Below, in pieces: positions 42,583 through 51,405 of a stretch of 64,000 bases of DNA; position 1 is the first letter of the stretch, and each line of letters opens with the position of its first letter. The notes beneath the pieces are model-generated. The model did not search any database, was not told the origin of the DNA, and saw only the letters and a list, made by a program, of their open reading frames with translations. The stretch comes from Streptomyces sp. SS1-1. Its GTDB lineage: Bacteria > Actinomycetota > Actinomycetes > Streptomycetales > Streptomycetaceae. The DNA lies in assembly GCF_008973465.1 (NCBI RefSeq), contig NZ_WBXN01000004.1, positions 6,736,501-6,800,500 of the forward strand. Direction: 5' to 3'. The translations under genes and the position numbers were made by a program.

Positions 42583-42628
42583 GCGCGCCTCCCCGGCGTG
42601 ATGGTTCGGACACGGATCATCGGTTCGG

Positions 42629-43393
42629 TCAGTCGTCTCGCAGGTCGAGGGAGCGGTTCAGTACGGCACGCGCGACCTCGACGGCCGTGCTGCCTTGGGC
42701 GAAAGCCCGCGCCCGCAGGCGCAACAACGCCTCCTCCGCGCTGACGCCGAGCTGGACCATGATCATGCCGGTGGCCTGATGCACCTCCTCGCGGTCGGTC
42801 TCCGCTCCTGACAGCCACGTTACGACTCCTTCGGGGTCGGGCGAAGCGTGGTCGAGGGCGACCACGGTCAAAGTGACCGCGTCGGCGACCAGCAGGGCGG
42901 TGCGCACCCGCTCCACGGGCAGGGAACCCGGCACGTCACGGTAGAGATCCAGCGTGCCCAGAGCCGCCCCGGCGCCGGCGAGGGGCAGCGAGAAGGCGGC
43001 CGCCGCGCCGGCTCTCGAAGCCTGCACGGAGAACAGGGGCCAGCGGCGTGTGTCGGGCGGCGACCCGAGATCGGTGGCGGACACCGGGGCCCGCAGCCGG
43101 ACCGCCTCCAGGCTGGGGCCCTCGCCGAGGGTGTACTGGATGTCCGCGAGGCGGGAGGAGACCTCGTCGCTGGCGCAGAGCACGACACCGGAGGAGGTGC
43201 CGTTGCCGAGGACCGACACCGACAGGCCCGACATCTCGGGCAGCAGGGTGGCGCAGGCCTCGCACAGGGCCTCCGGCACGGCGGCGGCCGGCAGGCCGTG
43301 CACCCGGCCGATGAGTTCATGGGCGATCCGCGTCCGCTCGACGTCCATCGCCCGCTCGGCGTCCCCGTCCCCGAGGAGACCGTCATCGGCCAC
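42629..43393 (-). CDS. GAF-ANTAR regulatory protein
   Basis: 254 residues. The GAF region spans about 25-180 (SVLGNGTSSGVVLCASDEVSS, LGEGPSLEAVRLRAPVSATDL, AAFSLPLAGAGAALGTLDLY). The ANTAR end is EVHQATGMIMVQLGVSAEEALLRLRARAFAQGSTAVEVARAVL. The GTG at 43393 is chosen because GGGGAGG lies 8 bases before it; the longer frame upstream is low-complexity. First gene of a pair with the GAF-ANTAR gene downstream. Confidence 0.87.
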   Translation of the reverse strand: MADDGLLGDGDAERAMDVERTRIAHELIGRVHGLPAAAVPEALCEACATLLPEMSGLSVSVLGNGTSSGVVLCASDEVSSRLADIQYTLGEGPSLEAVRLRAPVSATDLGSPPDTRRWPLFSVQASRAGAAAAFSLPLAGAGAALGTLDLYRDVPGSLPVERVRTALLVADAVTLTVVALDHASPDPEGVVTWLSGAETDREEVHQATGMIMVQLGVSAEEALLRLRARAFAQGSTAVEVARAVLNRSLDLRDD

Positions 43394-43653
43394 GACCCTC
43401 ACCTCCCCGCGGCCACGCTGGACAAGGCTTGTCCGATCTTGGCACAAGGAACTCCTCCGTCGTACCGCCCGGCGCCCGCGGCCCCGCACCCGGCGGCCCG
43501 GTCCGCTTCCGTCGGTGCGGGGCGGCTGGAAGCTCCGGCTGTCCGGCCCCGGCACGGTCGCCGGGTTTCCTCGGCATGCCGGAGGGAAACGCGCGCCGGG
43601 CACCCGTGAGCCGTTCGGCTCAACAGGACCCGGTGCCGTGGCACAGTGGCCCC

Positions 43654-44394
43654 ATGTGCGGCCGATACGCCTCCACCCGCAGCCCCCAGGACCTGGCCCA
43701 GCTGTTCCAGGTCGACGAGTGGCACCCGGAGGAGGCCCTGGAACCCAGCTGGAACGTGGCTCCCACCGATGACGTGTGGGCCGTCCTGGAACGCCGGCCG
43801 CGCGGCGCCGGCGAGGACGCCCCGGCGCCGCGCGTGCTGCGGCCGATGCGCTGGGGCCTGGTGCCGTCCTGGGCGAAGGACGTGAAGACCGGCGCCCGGC
43901 TGATCAACGCGCGCGTGGAGACCGTCCACGAGAAGCCCGCCTTCCGCCGCGCCTTCGTCAAACGCCGCTGCCTGCTCCCGGCGGACGGCTTCTACGAGTG
44001 GGAGCAGGTCCGCGACGACCCCTCGGGAAAGGTCCGCAAGCAGCCCTACTTCATCCACCCCGAGGACGGAAGCGTCCTGGCCCTCGCCGGTCTGTACGAG
44101 TTCTGGCGCGACCCGGCCGTCAAGGACGACGACGACCCGGCGGCCTGGCTGCTGAGCTGCACGATCATCACCACCGAGGCCACCGACGCCGCCGGCCGCG
44201 TCCACCCCCGGATGCCGCTGGCGCTCGCTCCCGACCACTACGACGCCTGGCTCGACCCGCGCCACGAGTCCCCGGACGGCCTGCGCGCCCTGCTGGTCCA
44301 GCCGGCGGAGGGCCACCTGGCCGCCCGCCCCGTCTCCACGGCGGTGAACAACGTCCGCAACAACGGCCCCCGGCTCCTGGAGGAACGGACGTAG
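43654..44394 (+). CDS. SOS-response-associated peptidase, YedK/HMCES family
   Basis: 246 residues. Cys2 (MCGRYAS) is the residue that crosslinks to abasic sites in single-stranded DNA after Met removal. Other marks: PSWNVAPT, RWGLVPSWAK, NARVETVHEKPAFR, RRCLLPADGFYEWE, and TTEATDAAGRVHPRMPLAL with the active His. It protects abasic sites during replication. The ATG must be used as written because Cys2 is essential. The threonine dehydratase gene follows after 48 bases. Confidence 0.93.
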   Translation: MCGRYASTRSPQDLAQLFQVDEWHPEEALEPSWNVAPTDDVWAVLERRPRGAGEDAPAPRVLRPMRWGLVPSWAKDVKTGARLINARVETVHEKPAFRRAFVKRRCLLPADGFYEWEQVRDDPSGKVRKQPYFIHPEDGSVLALAGLYEFWRDPAVKDDDDPAAWLLSCTIITTEATDAAGRVHPRMPLALAPDHYDAWLDPRHESPDGLRALLVQPAEGHLAARPVSTAVNNVRNNGPRLLEERT

Positions 44395-44442
44395 GGTCGG
44401 GGGCGCCGGGCACGACCGACCTCACCCCGCCGGAGGGCACGC

Positions 44443-45420
<978 letters not shown>

Positions 45421-45554
45421 GTCCCGGCTGGCGGGCCCCGGTGGCCGGGCGGACCATGGGGTGGTAGAGGGGCCGGCCGCCTACGGCGGTGCCCAGGGCC
45501 GCTGGGAGACCGGCCCGGCCGCGTGCGCGGGACGCGGCCCGAAGGGAGCGCGCC

Positions 45555-45911
45555 ATGCTGGAAGTGAAGATGCTCGAGAAGCCGGACGAGCGGCGTGATT
45601 TCCCCCGCGGCCACATCGAGGCGGTCCACCTGAGCGACCTGGACTTCGCCGTGGCCACCCTGGAGCCGGGCTGGCGCTGGAGCGAGTCGCTGGCCCCGAT
45701 CGTGGGCACCTCCAGCTGCGAGATGCACCACAACGGCTATGTCGTCCAGGGCCGCCTGCACATCCGCATGAACGACGGCGCCGAGACCGAGGTCGGCCCC
45801 GGTGACGTCTATGTGTGCAGCCCGGGGCACGACGCCTGGGTCGCCGGTGACGAGCAGGTCGTCGTGTACGACTTCCAGGGCCAGACGGCCCGTGAGTTCG
45901 CCAAGCACTAG
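45555..45911 (+). CDS. Cupin-domain protein
   Basis: 118 residues, one double-stranded beta-helix. HHNGYVVQGRLHIRMNDGAETEVGPGDVYVCSPGHDAWV carries the His residues and Gly turns of a cupin metal site. The N-terminus LEPGWRWSESLAPIVGTSSCEM fits uncharacterised short cupins. AAGGGAG precedes the ATG at 45555. Function unknown; it stands alone between convergent genes. Confidence 0.85.
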   Translation: MLEVKMLEKPDERRDFPRGHIEAVHLSDLDFAVATLEPGWRWSESLAPIVGTSSCEMHHNGYVVQGRLHIRMNDGAETEVGPGDVYVCSPGHDAWVAGDEQVVVYDFQGQTAREFAKH

Positions 45912-45941
45912 GCGGGGCGAGCCAGGGCGCGTGCCGGTCCG

Positions 45942-46919
45942 TCAGACGGTGATGACGACCTTGGCGCGCGCGTGCTCGACCTCCAGGTACCGGATCGCCT
46001 CGGCCGCTTCGCCCAGTTCGTAGGTCCGCTCGACGACCGGGGCGATCCTTCCCGACTCGGCCAGTTCGCGCAGGGCCGCGAGGTTGGCGCGGCTCTGCCG
46101 GGCGGTGACGTCCCGCAGCCGCTGCCCGCCCGCGAAGGGCGCCGCCAGCTGCCGTTTGAGGAACAGCGCCATCGGCCCGACGACACTGCCGCCCTCGTAG
46201 ACGCCTCCGCCGGACAGGACGAGCGTCCCGGTGGGGGCGAGGGCGCGCCGGAGGTCCCCCAGCGAGCGGTTGCCCACGAGGTCCAGCACCACGTCCCAGC
46301 GCTCACCGCGCCGGGCGAAGTCCTCCCGGGCGCGGTCGATCACCTGGTCGGCGCCCAGTGAGCGGACCAGGTCGGCGTTGCGCGCGCTGCACACGGCGGT
46401 GACCTCGGCGCCGTACGCCTTGCCGAGCTGCACGGCGAAGGTGCCGACGCCGCCCGAGGCGCCGTTGACCAGCAGGCTCTGGCCCTCCTGGAGGCGGGCG
46501 ACGTCCCGGAGCGCCATCAGCGCGGTGTTCCCCGCCAGCGGCATCGCGGCCGCCTGCTCGAAGGTGAGCCCGGCCGGCTTGGGGCCGATCTCGTCGGCGC
46601 GGGCGCACACGTACTCGGCGAAGGTGCCGTCGGCCTCGCCGTACACCTCGTCGCCGGGCTGGAGCCCCGTGACCCCGGCGCCCAGCGTCTCCACCACCCC
46701 GGCGAGGTCCCGGCCCCGGATACGGGTCCTCGGCCGGCGCCAGCCCATCATGCCGCGCCCGATCAGCGGGTCGCCGTGCATGAAGTGCCAGTCGTAGGCG
46801 TTCACGGACGCCGCCCGCACCCGCACGAGCACCTCGCCGGCGCCCGGCACCGGCCGTTCGGCGTCCGTGAACTCCAGGGTGTCCGCGGAGCCGTACCGGT
46901 CCTGGACCACTGCCTTCAT
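45942..46919 (-). CDS. NAD(P)-dependent alcohol dehydrogenase / quinone oxidoreductase-like (zinc-less MDR)
   Basis: 325 residues. MDR pattern: VRVRAASVNAYDWHFMHGDPL, GRDLAGVVETLGAGVTGLQPGDEVYGE, and the cofactor loop LLVNGASGGVGTFAVQLGKAYG. Zinc cysteines are absent, as in QOR-type enzymes that reduce quinones or enones with NADPH. GGAGGG precedes the ATG at 46919. On the minus strand TGGTCA-N17-TACGCT (complement of 46944-46972) is a plausible promoter. It is divergent from the TetR-controlled SDR gene, so the shared gap may control both. Confidence 0.88.
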   Translation of the reverse strand: MKAVVQDRYGSADTLEFTDAERPVPGAGEVLVRVRAASVNAYDWHFMHGDPLIGRGMMGWRRPRTRIRGRDLAGVVETLGAGVTGLQPGDEVYGEADGTFAEYVCARADEIGPKPAGLTFEQAAAMPLAGNTALMALRDVARLQEGQSLLVNGASGGVGTFAVQLGKAYGAEVTAVCSARNADLVRSLGADQVIDRAREDFARRGERWDVVLDLVGNRSLGDLRRALAPTGTLVLSGGGVYEGGSVVGPMALFLKRQLAAPFAGGQRLRDVTARQSRANLAALRELAESGRIAPVVERTYELGEAAEAIRYLEVEHARAKVVITV

Positions 46920-47048
46920 GGGGTCCCCCCTCCACTCACGCCGAGCGTAGGAAAGGCCGCGGGGCCTGACCATCCGGGCCGCACCCTGATTTCTCCCCGG
47001 GCCCCCGGCGGCCGGTGCCAGGGCCACGCACCTCACACGCCCGCGCGC

Positions 47049-47102
47049 TTGCCTCCGAAAACCGATCGGTTTACGCTGCGGGAAGTGGAAACCGATCGGT
47101 TT
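47049..47102 (+). promoter_or_regulatory. Promoter of the SDR gene with two TetR-type operators
   Basis: TTGCCT (47049-47054), 17 bases, TACGCT (47072-47077). The perfect palindrome AAACCGATCGGTTT fills the spacer (47059-47072) and recurs at 47089-47102, 30 bases on. The same core is found before the TetR gene at 50143-50152. Confidence 0.8.
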
Positions 47103-47149
47103 CCTCGCGGGTCGGCACGACACGCACCCCCGTTATCGAGGAGAGATTC

Positions 47150-47851
47150 ATGACCGCCATCGAAGGATCCGTCGCCCTGGTCACCGGAGGCAGCCGCGGC
47201 ATCGGCCGGGCCCTGGTCGACGCCCTCTACGAGCGCGGCGCGAAGAAGGTGTACGCCACCGCCCGCGACCCGCGCACCGTCACCCACCCCGACGCCGTGC
47301 CGCTGGCCCTGGAGGTCACCGACCCCGCGTCCGTCGCCGCCGCGGCCGAGCAGGCCCAGGACGTCACCCTGCTGATCAACAACGCGGGCGCGTCCGTGAA
47401 CGCGAACTTCCTCGACGCGCCCGTCGACGACGTGCGGCGCGAGTTCGAGACCAACTTCTACGGGCCGCTCCTGGTCACCCGCGCCTTCGTGCCCGTCCTC
47501 GAGCGCAACGGCGGCGGCCACATCCTCAACGTGCACTCCGTGCTGTCCTGGATCGGCCTCGCCCACTCCTACAGCGCCTCCAAGGCCGCCCTGTGGTCGG
47601 CGACCAACTCGCTCCGGCTCGACCTGCGCCCGCGCGGCATCGAGGTCACCGGCCTGCACGTCGGCTACGTCGACACCGATCTGACCGCCCACATCGACGC
47701 GCCCAAGGTCACCGCCGAGAGCGTCGCCGCGCAGGCGCTCGACGGCATCGAGGCGAACGCCTTCGAGGTGCTCGCCGACGACGTCTCCCGCCAGGTCAAG
47801 GCCGGACTCGCCGCCGACCCGGCGGTCCTCTACGGGAAGTTCGCCGCCTGA
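47150..47851 (+). CDS. SDR-family oxidoreductase
   Basis: 233 residues. Cofactor loop TGGSRGIG, NNAGASVNANF, Ser in NVHSVLSWIG, and catalytic YSASK. The short C-terminus (DTDLTAHIDAPKVTAESVAAQ) fits the SDR group of unknown substrate often controlled by a TetR repressor. GAGGAGAG precedes the ATG. Two identical operators overlap and follow its promoter. Its stop codon abuts the stop of the convergent VWA gene with no base between. Confidence 0.9.
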   Translation: MTAIEGSVALVTGGSRGIGRALVDALYERGAKKVYATARDPRTVTHPDAVPLALEVTDPASVAAAAEQAQDVTLLINNAGASVNANFLDAPVDDVRREFETNFYGPLLVTRAFVPVLERNGGGHILNVHSVLSWIGLAHSYSASKAALWSATNSLRLDLRPRGIEVTGLHVGYVDTDLTAHIDAPKVTAESVAAQALDGIEANAFEVLADDVSRQVKAGLAADPAVLYGKFAA

Positions 47852-49210
47852 TCACACCGGCAGCAGGCGCCCCACCAGGGCGCTGAGCTGCCGGGCGGTC
47901 CGGCACTCGTGCATCTCCACCAGCTCGGCGTAGTCCGGGGCGGCGGAGTCGCCGGTGCCCCAGCGGGAGTGCTGCTCGGGGTTCAGCCAGTACACGCGGC
48001 GCGCCCGGCGCGCGATCCGGCGGACGGCCGGCAGGTTCGGGTCGCTCATGTTCGTGCGGGCGTCACCGAGGACGAACACCGTGGTCCGCGGGCCCACCGC
48101 CTCCTCGTACCGCTCGGCGAACTCGCCCAGCGCCATCCCGTAGTCGCTGCTGCCGTGGTAGCCGGTGATCCCGGCCTCACCCTGGATGCGCGCGGCCAGC
48201 CCCTCCGGGTCGGCGGCCCCGTGCTCCAGGAGCCCGGTCACCTCGTCGACCCGGTTGACGAAGGCGAACACCCGCACCTTGGAGAACTGGTCGTGCAGCG
48301 CCTGCACGAGCAGCATCGTGAAGTCGGAGAACCCCGACACCGAGCCCGACACGTCGCACAGCAGCACCAGTTCGGGCCGTGCGGGCCGGCGCCGGCGCAG
48401 CACCGGCCGCATCGGCACCCCGCCCGTGGACAGCGAACCGCGCAGGGTCCTGCGCAGATCGATGCTGCCCCGCGAGGCCCGCCGGCGCCGCGCGGCCAGC
48501 CGCGTCGCGAGCTTGCGGGCCAGCGGCCGCACCGTCCGCCGCAGCTCCGCCAGCTGATCCCGGCCGGCGAACAGGAAGTCGACCCGGTCGGCGGTCGGCC
48601 GTACCGCCCGGCGGGCGATCTCGTCCCGGCCGCGCCGCTCGGCCACCCGGCGCCGCGCCTCGGCGGCCACCATCGCCCGGAAGGCGTCGATCCGGCGCCG
48701 GATCTCGTCCTCCAGCAGCCGGTCGGTGAACCCGGAGGTGCCGCCCCGCGCCCGTACGTCGTCGCGGACCCGCGCCATCAGTGTCTGCGGCCGCAGCCGC
48801 TCCAGCGTCTGGTACGACGACCAGCCGTCCGACTCCGGCGCCGAGCCGTAGCCGCCGAAGCCGTCGACCGCCTCGGCGGCGAGCCGCAGCATCAGTGCCC
48901 GGTCGTCGGTGGCGAGCGCCTCCGCCAGCCGCTCCCGCAGATCCTCGCGGCCCGCCGACGGCTGCTCCGGACCCCCGACGCCGCGCGGGAAGTACAGGTC
49001 GAAGACCGGGTCGAACACCTGCCGCTGCCCGGTGCCGTGCAGCAGGGTCGCGGCCAGGCCCTCCCGCAGCAGCTCCCGGTCCGCGAGACCGAGCGCCTCG
49101 ACGGCCCGGGCCGCGTCCACGCTCTCGCCCGTGCCGATCCGCACGCCGTGCGCCCGCAACGCCCCCACCAGGGACGTCAGCCGCTCGGCCACCCCCGGGG
49201 GCGTGGTCAC
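47852..49210 (-). CDS. VWA-domain protein, CoxE-like, partner of a MoxR ATPase
   Basis: 452 residues. The C-terminal von Willebrand A domain begins ELVLLCDVSGSVSGFSDF (DxSxS metal-ion site) and includes TVFVLGDARTNMSDP. The N-terminal 250 residues are helical and arginine-rich (CoxE-like). With the MoxR ATPase it probably forms a chaperone that inserts a metal or activates an enzyme. GTG at 49210 overlaps the ATPase stop (GTGA). The client is not obvious here. Confidence 0.87.
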   Translation of the reverse strand: MTTPPGVAERLTSLVGALRAHGVRIGTGESVDAARAVEALGLADRELLREGLAATLLHGTGQRQVFDPVFDLYFPRGVGGPEQPSAGREDLRERLAEALATDDRALMLRLAAEAVDGFGGYGSAPESDGWSSYQTLERLRPQTLMARVRDDVRARGGTSGFTDRLLEDEIRRRIDAFRAMVAAEARRRVAERRGRDEIARRAVRPTADRVDFLFAGRDQLAELRRTVRPLARKLATRLAARRRRASRGSIDLRRTLRGSLSTGGVPMRPVLRRRRPARPELVLLCDVSGSVSGFSDFTMLLVQALHDQFSKVRVFAFVNRVDEVTGLLEHGAADPEGLAARIQGEAGITGYHGSSDYGMALGEFAERYEEAVGPRTTVFVLGDARTNMSDPNLPAVRRIARRARRVYWLNPEQHSRWGTGDSAAPDYAELVEMHECRTARQLSALVGRLLPV

Positions 49211-50064
49211 AGGGCGTCCAGGTCGAGCTTGGCGGTCGCCTTGAGCACGTCGTCCTGGTGCTTGAGCAGCACCCCGAGGGTGGACCGCACGACCGTCTCG
49301 TCCAGCGTGCCCGCGCCGAGGGCGAGCAGCGTGCGCGCCCAGTCGATGGTCTCGGCGACCGACGGCACCTTCCGCAGGTCCATGGCCCGCAGCGCGCCCA
49401 CGACCCGGACGACCGAGCGGGCCAGCGCCTCGTCGAGCCCCGGCACCTTCAGCCGGACGATCCGGCGCTCCAGCTCCTCGTCCGGGAAGCCGATGTGCAG
49501 GAACAGACAGCGGCGGCGCAGCGCCTCGGACAGCTCCCGGCTGGCATTGGAGGTGAGGACCACGAAGGGCTTGCGGGTCGCGGTGATGGTGCCGAGCTCC
49601 GGCACGGTCACCTGGAAGTCGCTGAGCACCTCCAGCAGCAGGCCCTCCACCTCGACGTCGGCCTTGTCGGTCTCGTCGATCAGCAGCACCTTCGGGTCGT
49701 CGCCCCGGATGGCCGTCAGCAGCGGCCGGGTGAGCAGGAACTCCTCGCTGAAGATGTCCGTGCGCGTCTCGTCCCACGTCTCGTCGCGGCCCGCGCTGAT
49801 GCGCAGCAGCTGCTTGGCGTGGTTCCACTCGTACAGCGCCCGGGACTCGTCGACGCCCTCGTAGCACTGGAGCCGTACCAGCCGGGCGTCCGCCACCTCG
49901 GCGACGGCCTTGGCGAGTTCGGTCTTGCCCACCCCGGCCGGGCCCTCGACCAGCAGGGGCTTGCCGAGCCGGTCGGCGAGGAAGACGGTCGTGGCGACGG
50001 CGGGCGAGGCGAGGTAGCCGGTCGCGGCCAGACGCGCGGAGACGTCGTCGACGGAAGTGAACAA
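49207..50064 (-). CDS. MoxR-family AAA ATPase
   Basis: 285 residues. Walker A is LLVEGPAGVGKTELAKAV, Walker B is VLLIDETDKADVEVEG, sensor 1 is FVVLTSNASRELSEALRRRC, and a lid follows. It hydrolyses ATP to remodel a client together with the VWA protein encoded right after it. The TTG start at 50064 is supported by GGAGG 5 bases upstream. Short MoxR/CoxD type. Confidence 0.9.
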   Translation of the reverse strand: MFTSVDDVSARLAATGYLASPAVATTVFLADRLGKPLLVEGPAGVGKTELAKAVAEVADARLVRLQCYEGVDESRALYEWNHAKQLLRISAGRDETWDETRTDIFSEEFLLTRPLLTAIRGDDPKVLLIDETDKADVEVEGLLLEVLSDFQVTVPELGTITATRKPFVVLTSNASRELSEALRRRCLFLHIGFPDEELERRIVRLKVPGLDEALARSVVRVVGALRAMDLRKVPSVAETIDWARTLLALGAGTLDETVVRSTLGVLLKHQDDVLKATAKLDLDAL

Positions 50065-50140
50065 CGGGGCCTCCGAGGGGAGTGTCCAAGCGCTTGTTCA
50101 GTGGATGATGCCACGAGCGTTCCCGGCACCGGAAGACGGT

Positions 50141-50180
50141 ACACCGATCGGTTTCCTCGCGGCCCCGCGCGCGGTACCCT
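50141..50180 (+). promoter_or_regulatory. TetR gene promoter with operator; leaderless start
   Basis: ACCGATCGGT core (50143-50152) within ACACCGATCGGTTT, one mismatch from the SDR operators. Ten bases after it, CTCGCGG, are also shared with the site at 47091-47110. TACCCT (50175-50180) lies 7 bases before the ATG at 50188, so the mRNA probably begins at the start codon. Confidence 0.7.
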
Positions 50181-50187
50181 CACGGGT

Positions 50188-50757
50188 ATGGCCACATCAG
50201 ACAAGGCGTCCACCCGGGACCGGCTCCTCGACGCGGCGTCCGAGCTCTTCTACCGCGACGGCGTCTCCATCGGCGTCGAGGCGCTGTGCCGTACCGCCGG
50301 CGTCTCGAAGCGGTCCATGTACCAGCTCTTCACGTCCAAGAACGAGGTCCTGGCGGCCAGCCTGCAGCGCCGGCTCCCCGCGTACGAGGCGCAGCTGATC
50401 CTCCCCGAGCAAGTGCCCGGCACCCCGCGCGAGCGCATCCTGCACGTGTTCGAGCGCCTGGAGAAGAGCGCGGCCGAGCCCACCTTCCAGGGCTGCCCCT
50501 ATCTGGCCGCGCTGGTCGAACTGAAGGACCCCGAGCACCCCGCCAGCGTGGTCGCCCGGGGCGCCAAGGACGGGATGCGGGACTACTTCCGCGCCCAGGC
50601 CGAGCGCGGCGGCGCCCGCGACCCGGAGCTGCTGTCCCGGCAGCTCATGCTGGTCTTCGACGGCGCCAACGCGCGGGCGGGGGCCCGCGTCGAGACCCTG
50701 GACGGGCTGACCACGGAGACCGTGACGGTACTCCTCGACGCGTCCGGCCTGGCCTGA
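50188..50757 (+). CDS. TetR-family transcriptional regulator
   Basis: 189 residues. N-terminal HTH: TRDRLLDAASELFYRDGVSIGVEALCRTAGVSKRSMYQLFTSKNEVLAA. The C-terminal ligand domain has CPYLAALVELKDPEHPASVV as in SDR-linked TetR repressors. It has an operator in its own promoter and two in that of the SDR gene at 47150, three genes away, so it most likely represses both. It converges on lutC with 15 bases between stops. Confidence 0.9.
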   Translation: MATSDKASTRDRLLDAASELFYRDGVSIGVEALCRTAGVSKRSMYQLFTSKNEVLAASLQRRLPAYEAQLILPEQVPGTPRERILHVFERLEKSAAEPTFQGCPYLAALVELKDPEHPASVVARGAKDGMRDYFRAQAERGGARDPELLSRQLMLVFDGANARAGARVETLDGLTTETVTVLLDASGLA

Positions 50758-50772
50758 CGGGCCGGCCGTCCG

Positions 50773-51405
50773 TCAGCCCAGCAGGATCACTTCCAGGGTG
50801 CGCGGACCGTGCACCCCCTCCACCCGGTCCAGTTCGATGTCGCTGGTCGCCGACGGCCCGGAGATCCACGTCAGGGGACGCGCCGGGTCCAGGCGGTCGA
50901 GCGCCTGCGGGACGGACGACACGACCTGCTCCGGGACCCGGACCACACAGATGTGGTGGTCGGGGACGAGGGTGATCCGGCGCCGGCCCTGGTCGGGGGA
51001 GCCGTCCAGGACGATCGTGCCCGTCTCCGCGACGGCGACCGCGCAGCCGGTCACCACGCTCTCCACCCGGTCGAGTTCCTGGGGTGTGCTCTGCGCGCGG
51101 TCCTCGACCCGCTCGGGGCCGTCGGCCGGCAGCCACTCCGGCGGCAGCCCGGCCGGAACGAGCACCTGCCGGGCCCCCCGCGCGTCCAGCAGCCGCCGCA
51201 CGAGGCCCGGCAGCTCCTTCGCGTCCGCCCGGTGCACGACCGCCCGGTAGTCCGCCAGGTTCTCCGCCAGCAGATCCACCGTCTCCTCGACGGTCCGCTT
51301 CCCGTGCTCGCGCAGATAGTCCCGCTCGACCGGCGCGTCCTCACCCGGCGGCACATCCGCCAGCGCCCGCCGCACCCGGCCCAGAATCCGCTCCCTGGAG
51401 CTCAC
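50773..51405 (-). CDS. lutC: Lactate utilization protein C (LUD domain)
   Basis: 210 residues, LUD (DUF162) domain: LLDARGARQVLVPAGLPPEWLP, VVTGCAVAVAETGTIVLDGSPDQGRRRITLVPDHHICVV. Third subunit of the LutABC complex that oxidises L-lactate to pyruvate. GTG at 51405 overlaps the lutB stop (GTGA). Last gene of the rhamnose/lactate unit. Confidence 0.9.
   Translation of the reverse strand: MSSRERILGRVRRALADVPPGEDAPVERDYLREHGKRTVEETVDLLAENLADYRAVVHRADAKELPGLVRRLLDARGARQVLVPAGLPPEWLPADGPERVEDRAQSTPQELDRVESVVTGCAVAVAETGTIVLDGSPDQGRRRITLVPDHHICVVRVPEQVVSSVPQALDRLDPARPLTWISGPSATSDIELDRVEGVHGPRTLEVILLG

Noticed and set aside
47909..49864. Plus-strand open frame opposite the MoxR/VWA genes
   Set aside because: Antisense shadow of well-supported genes.
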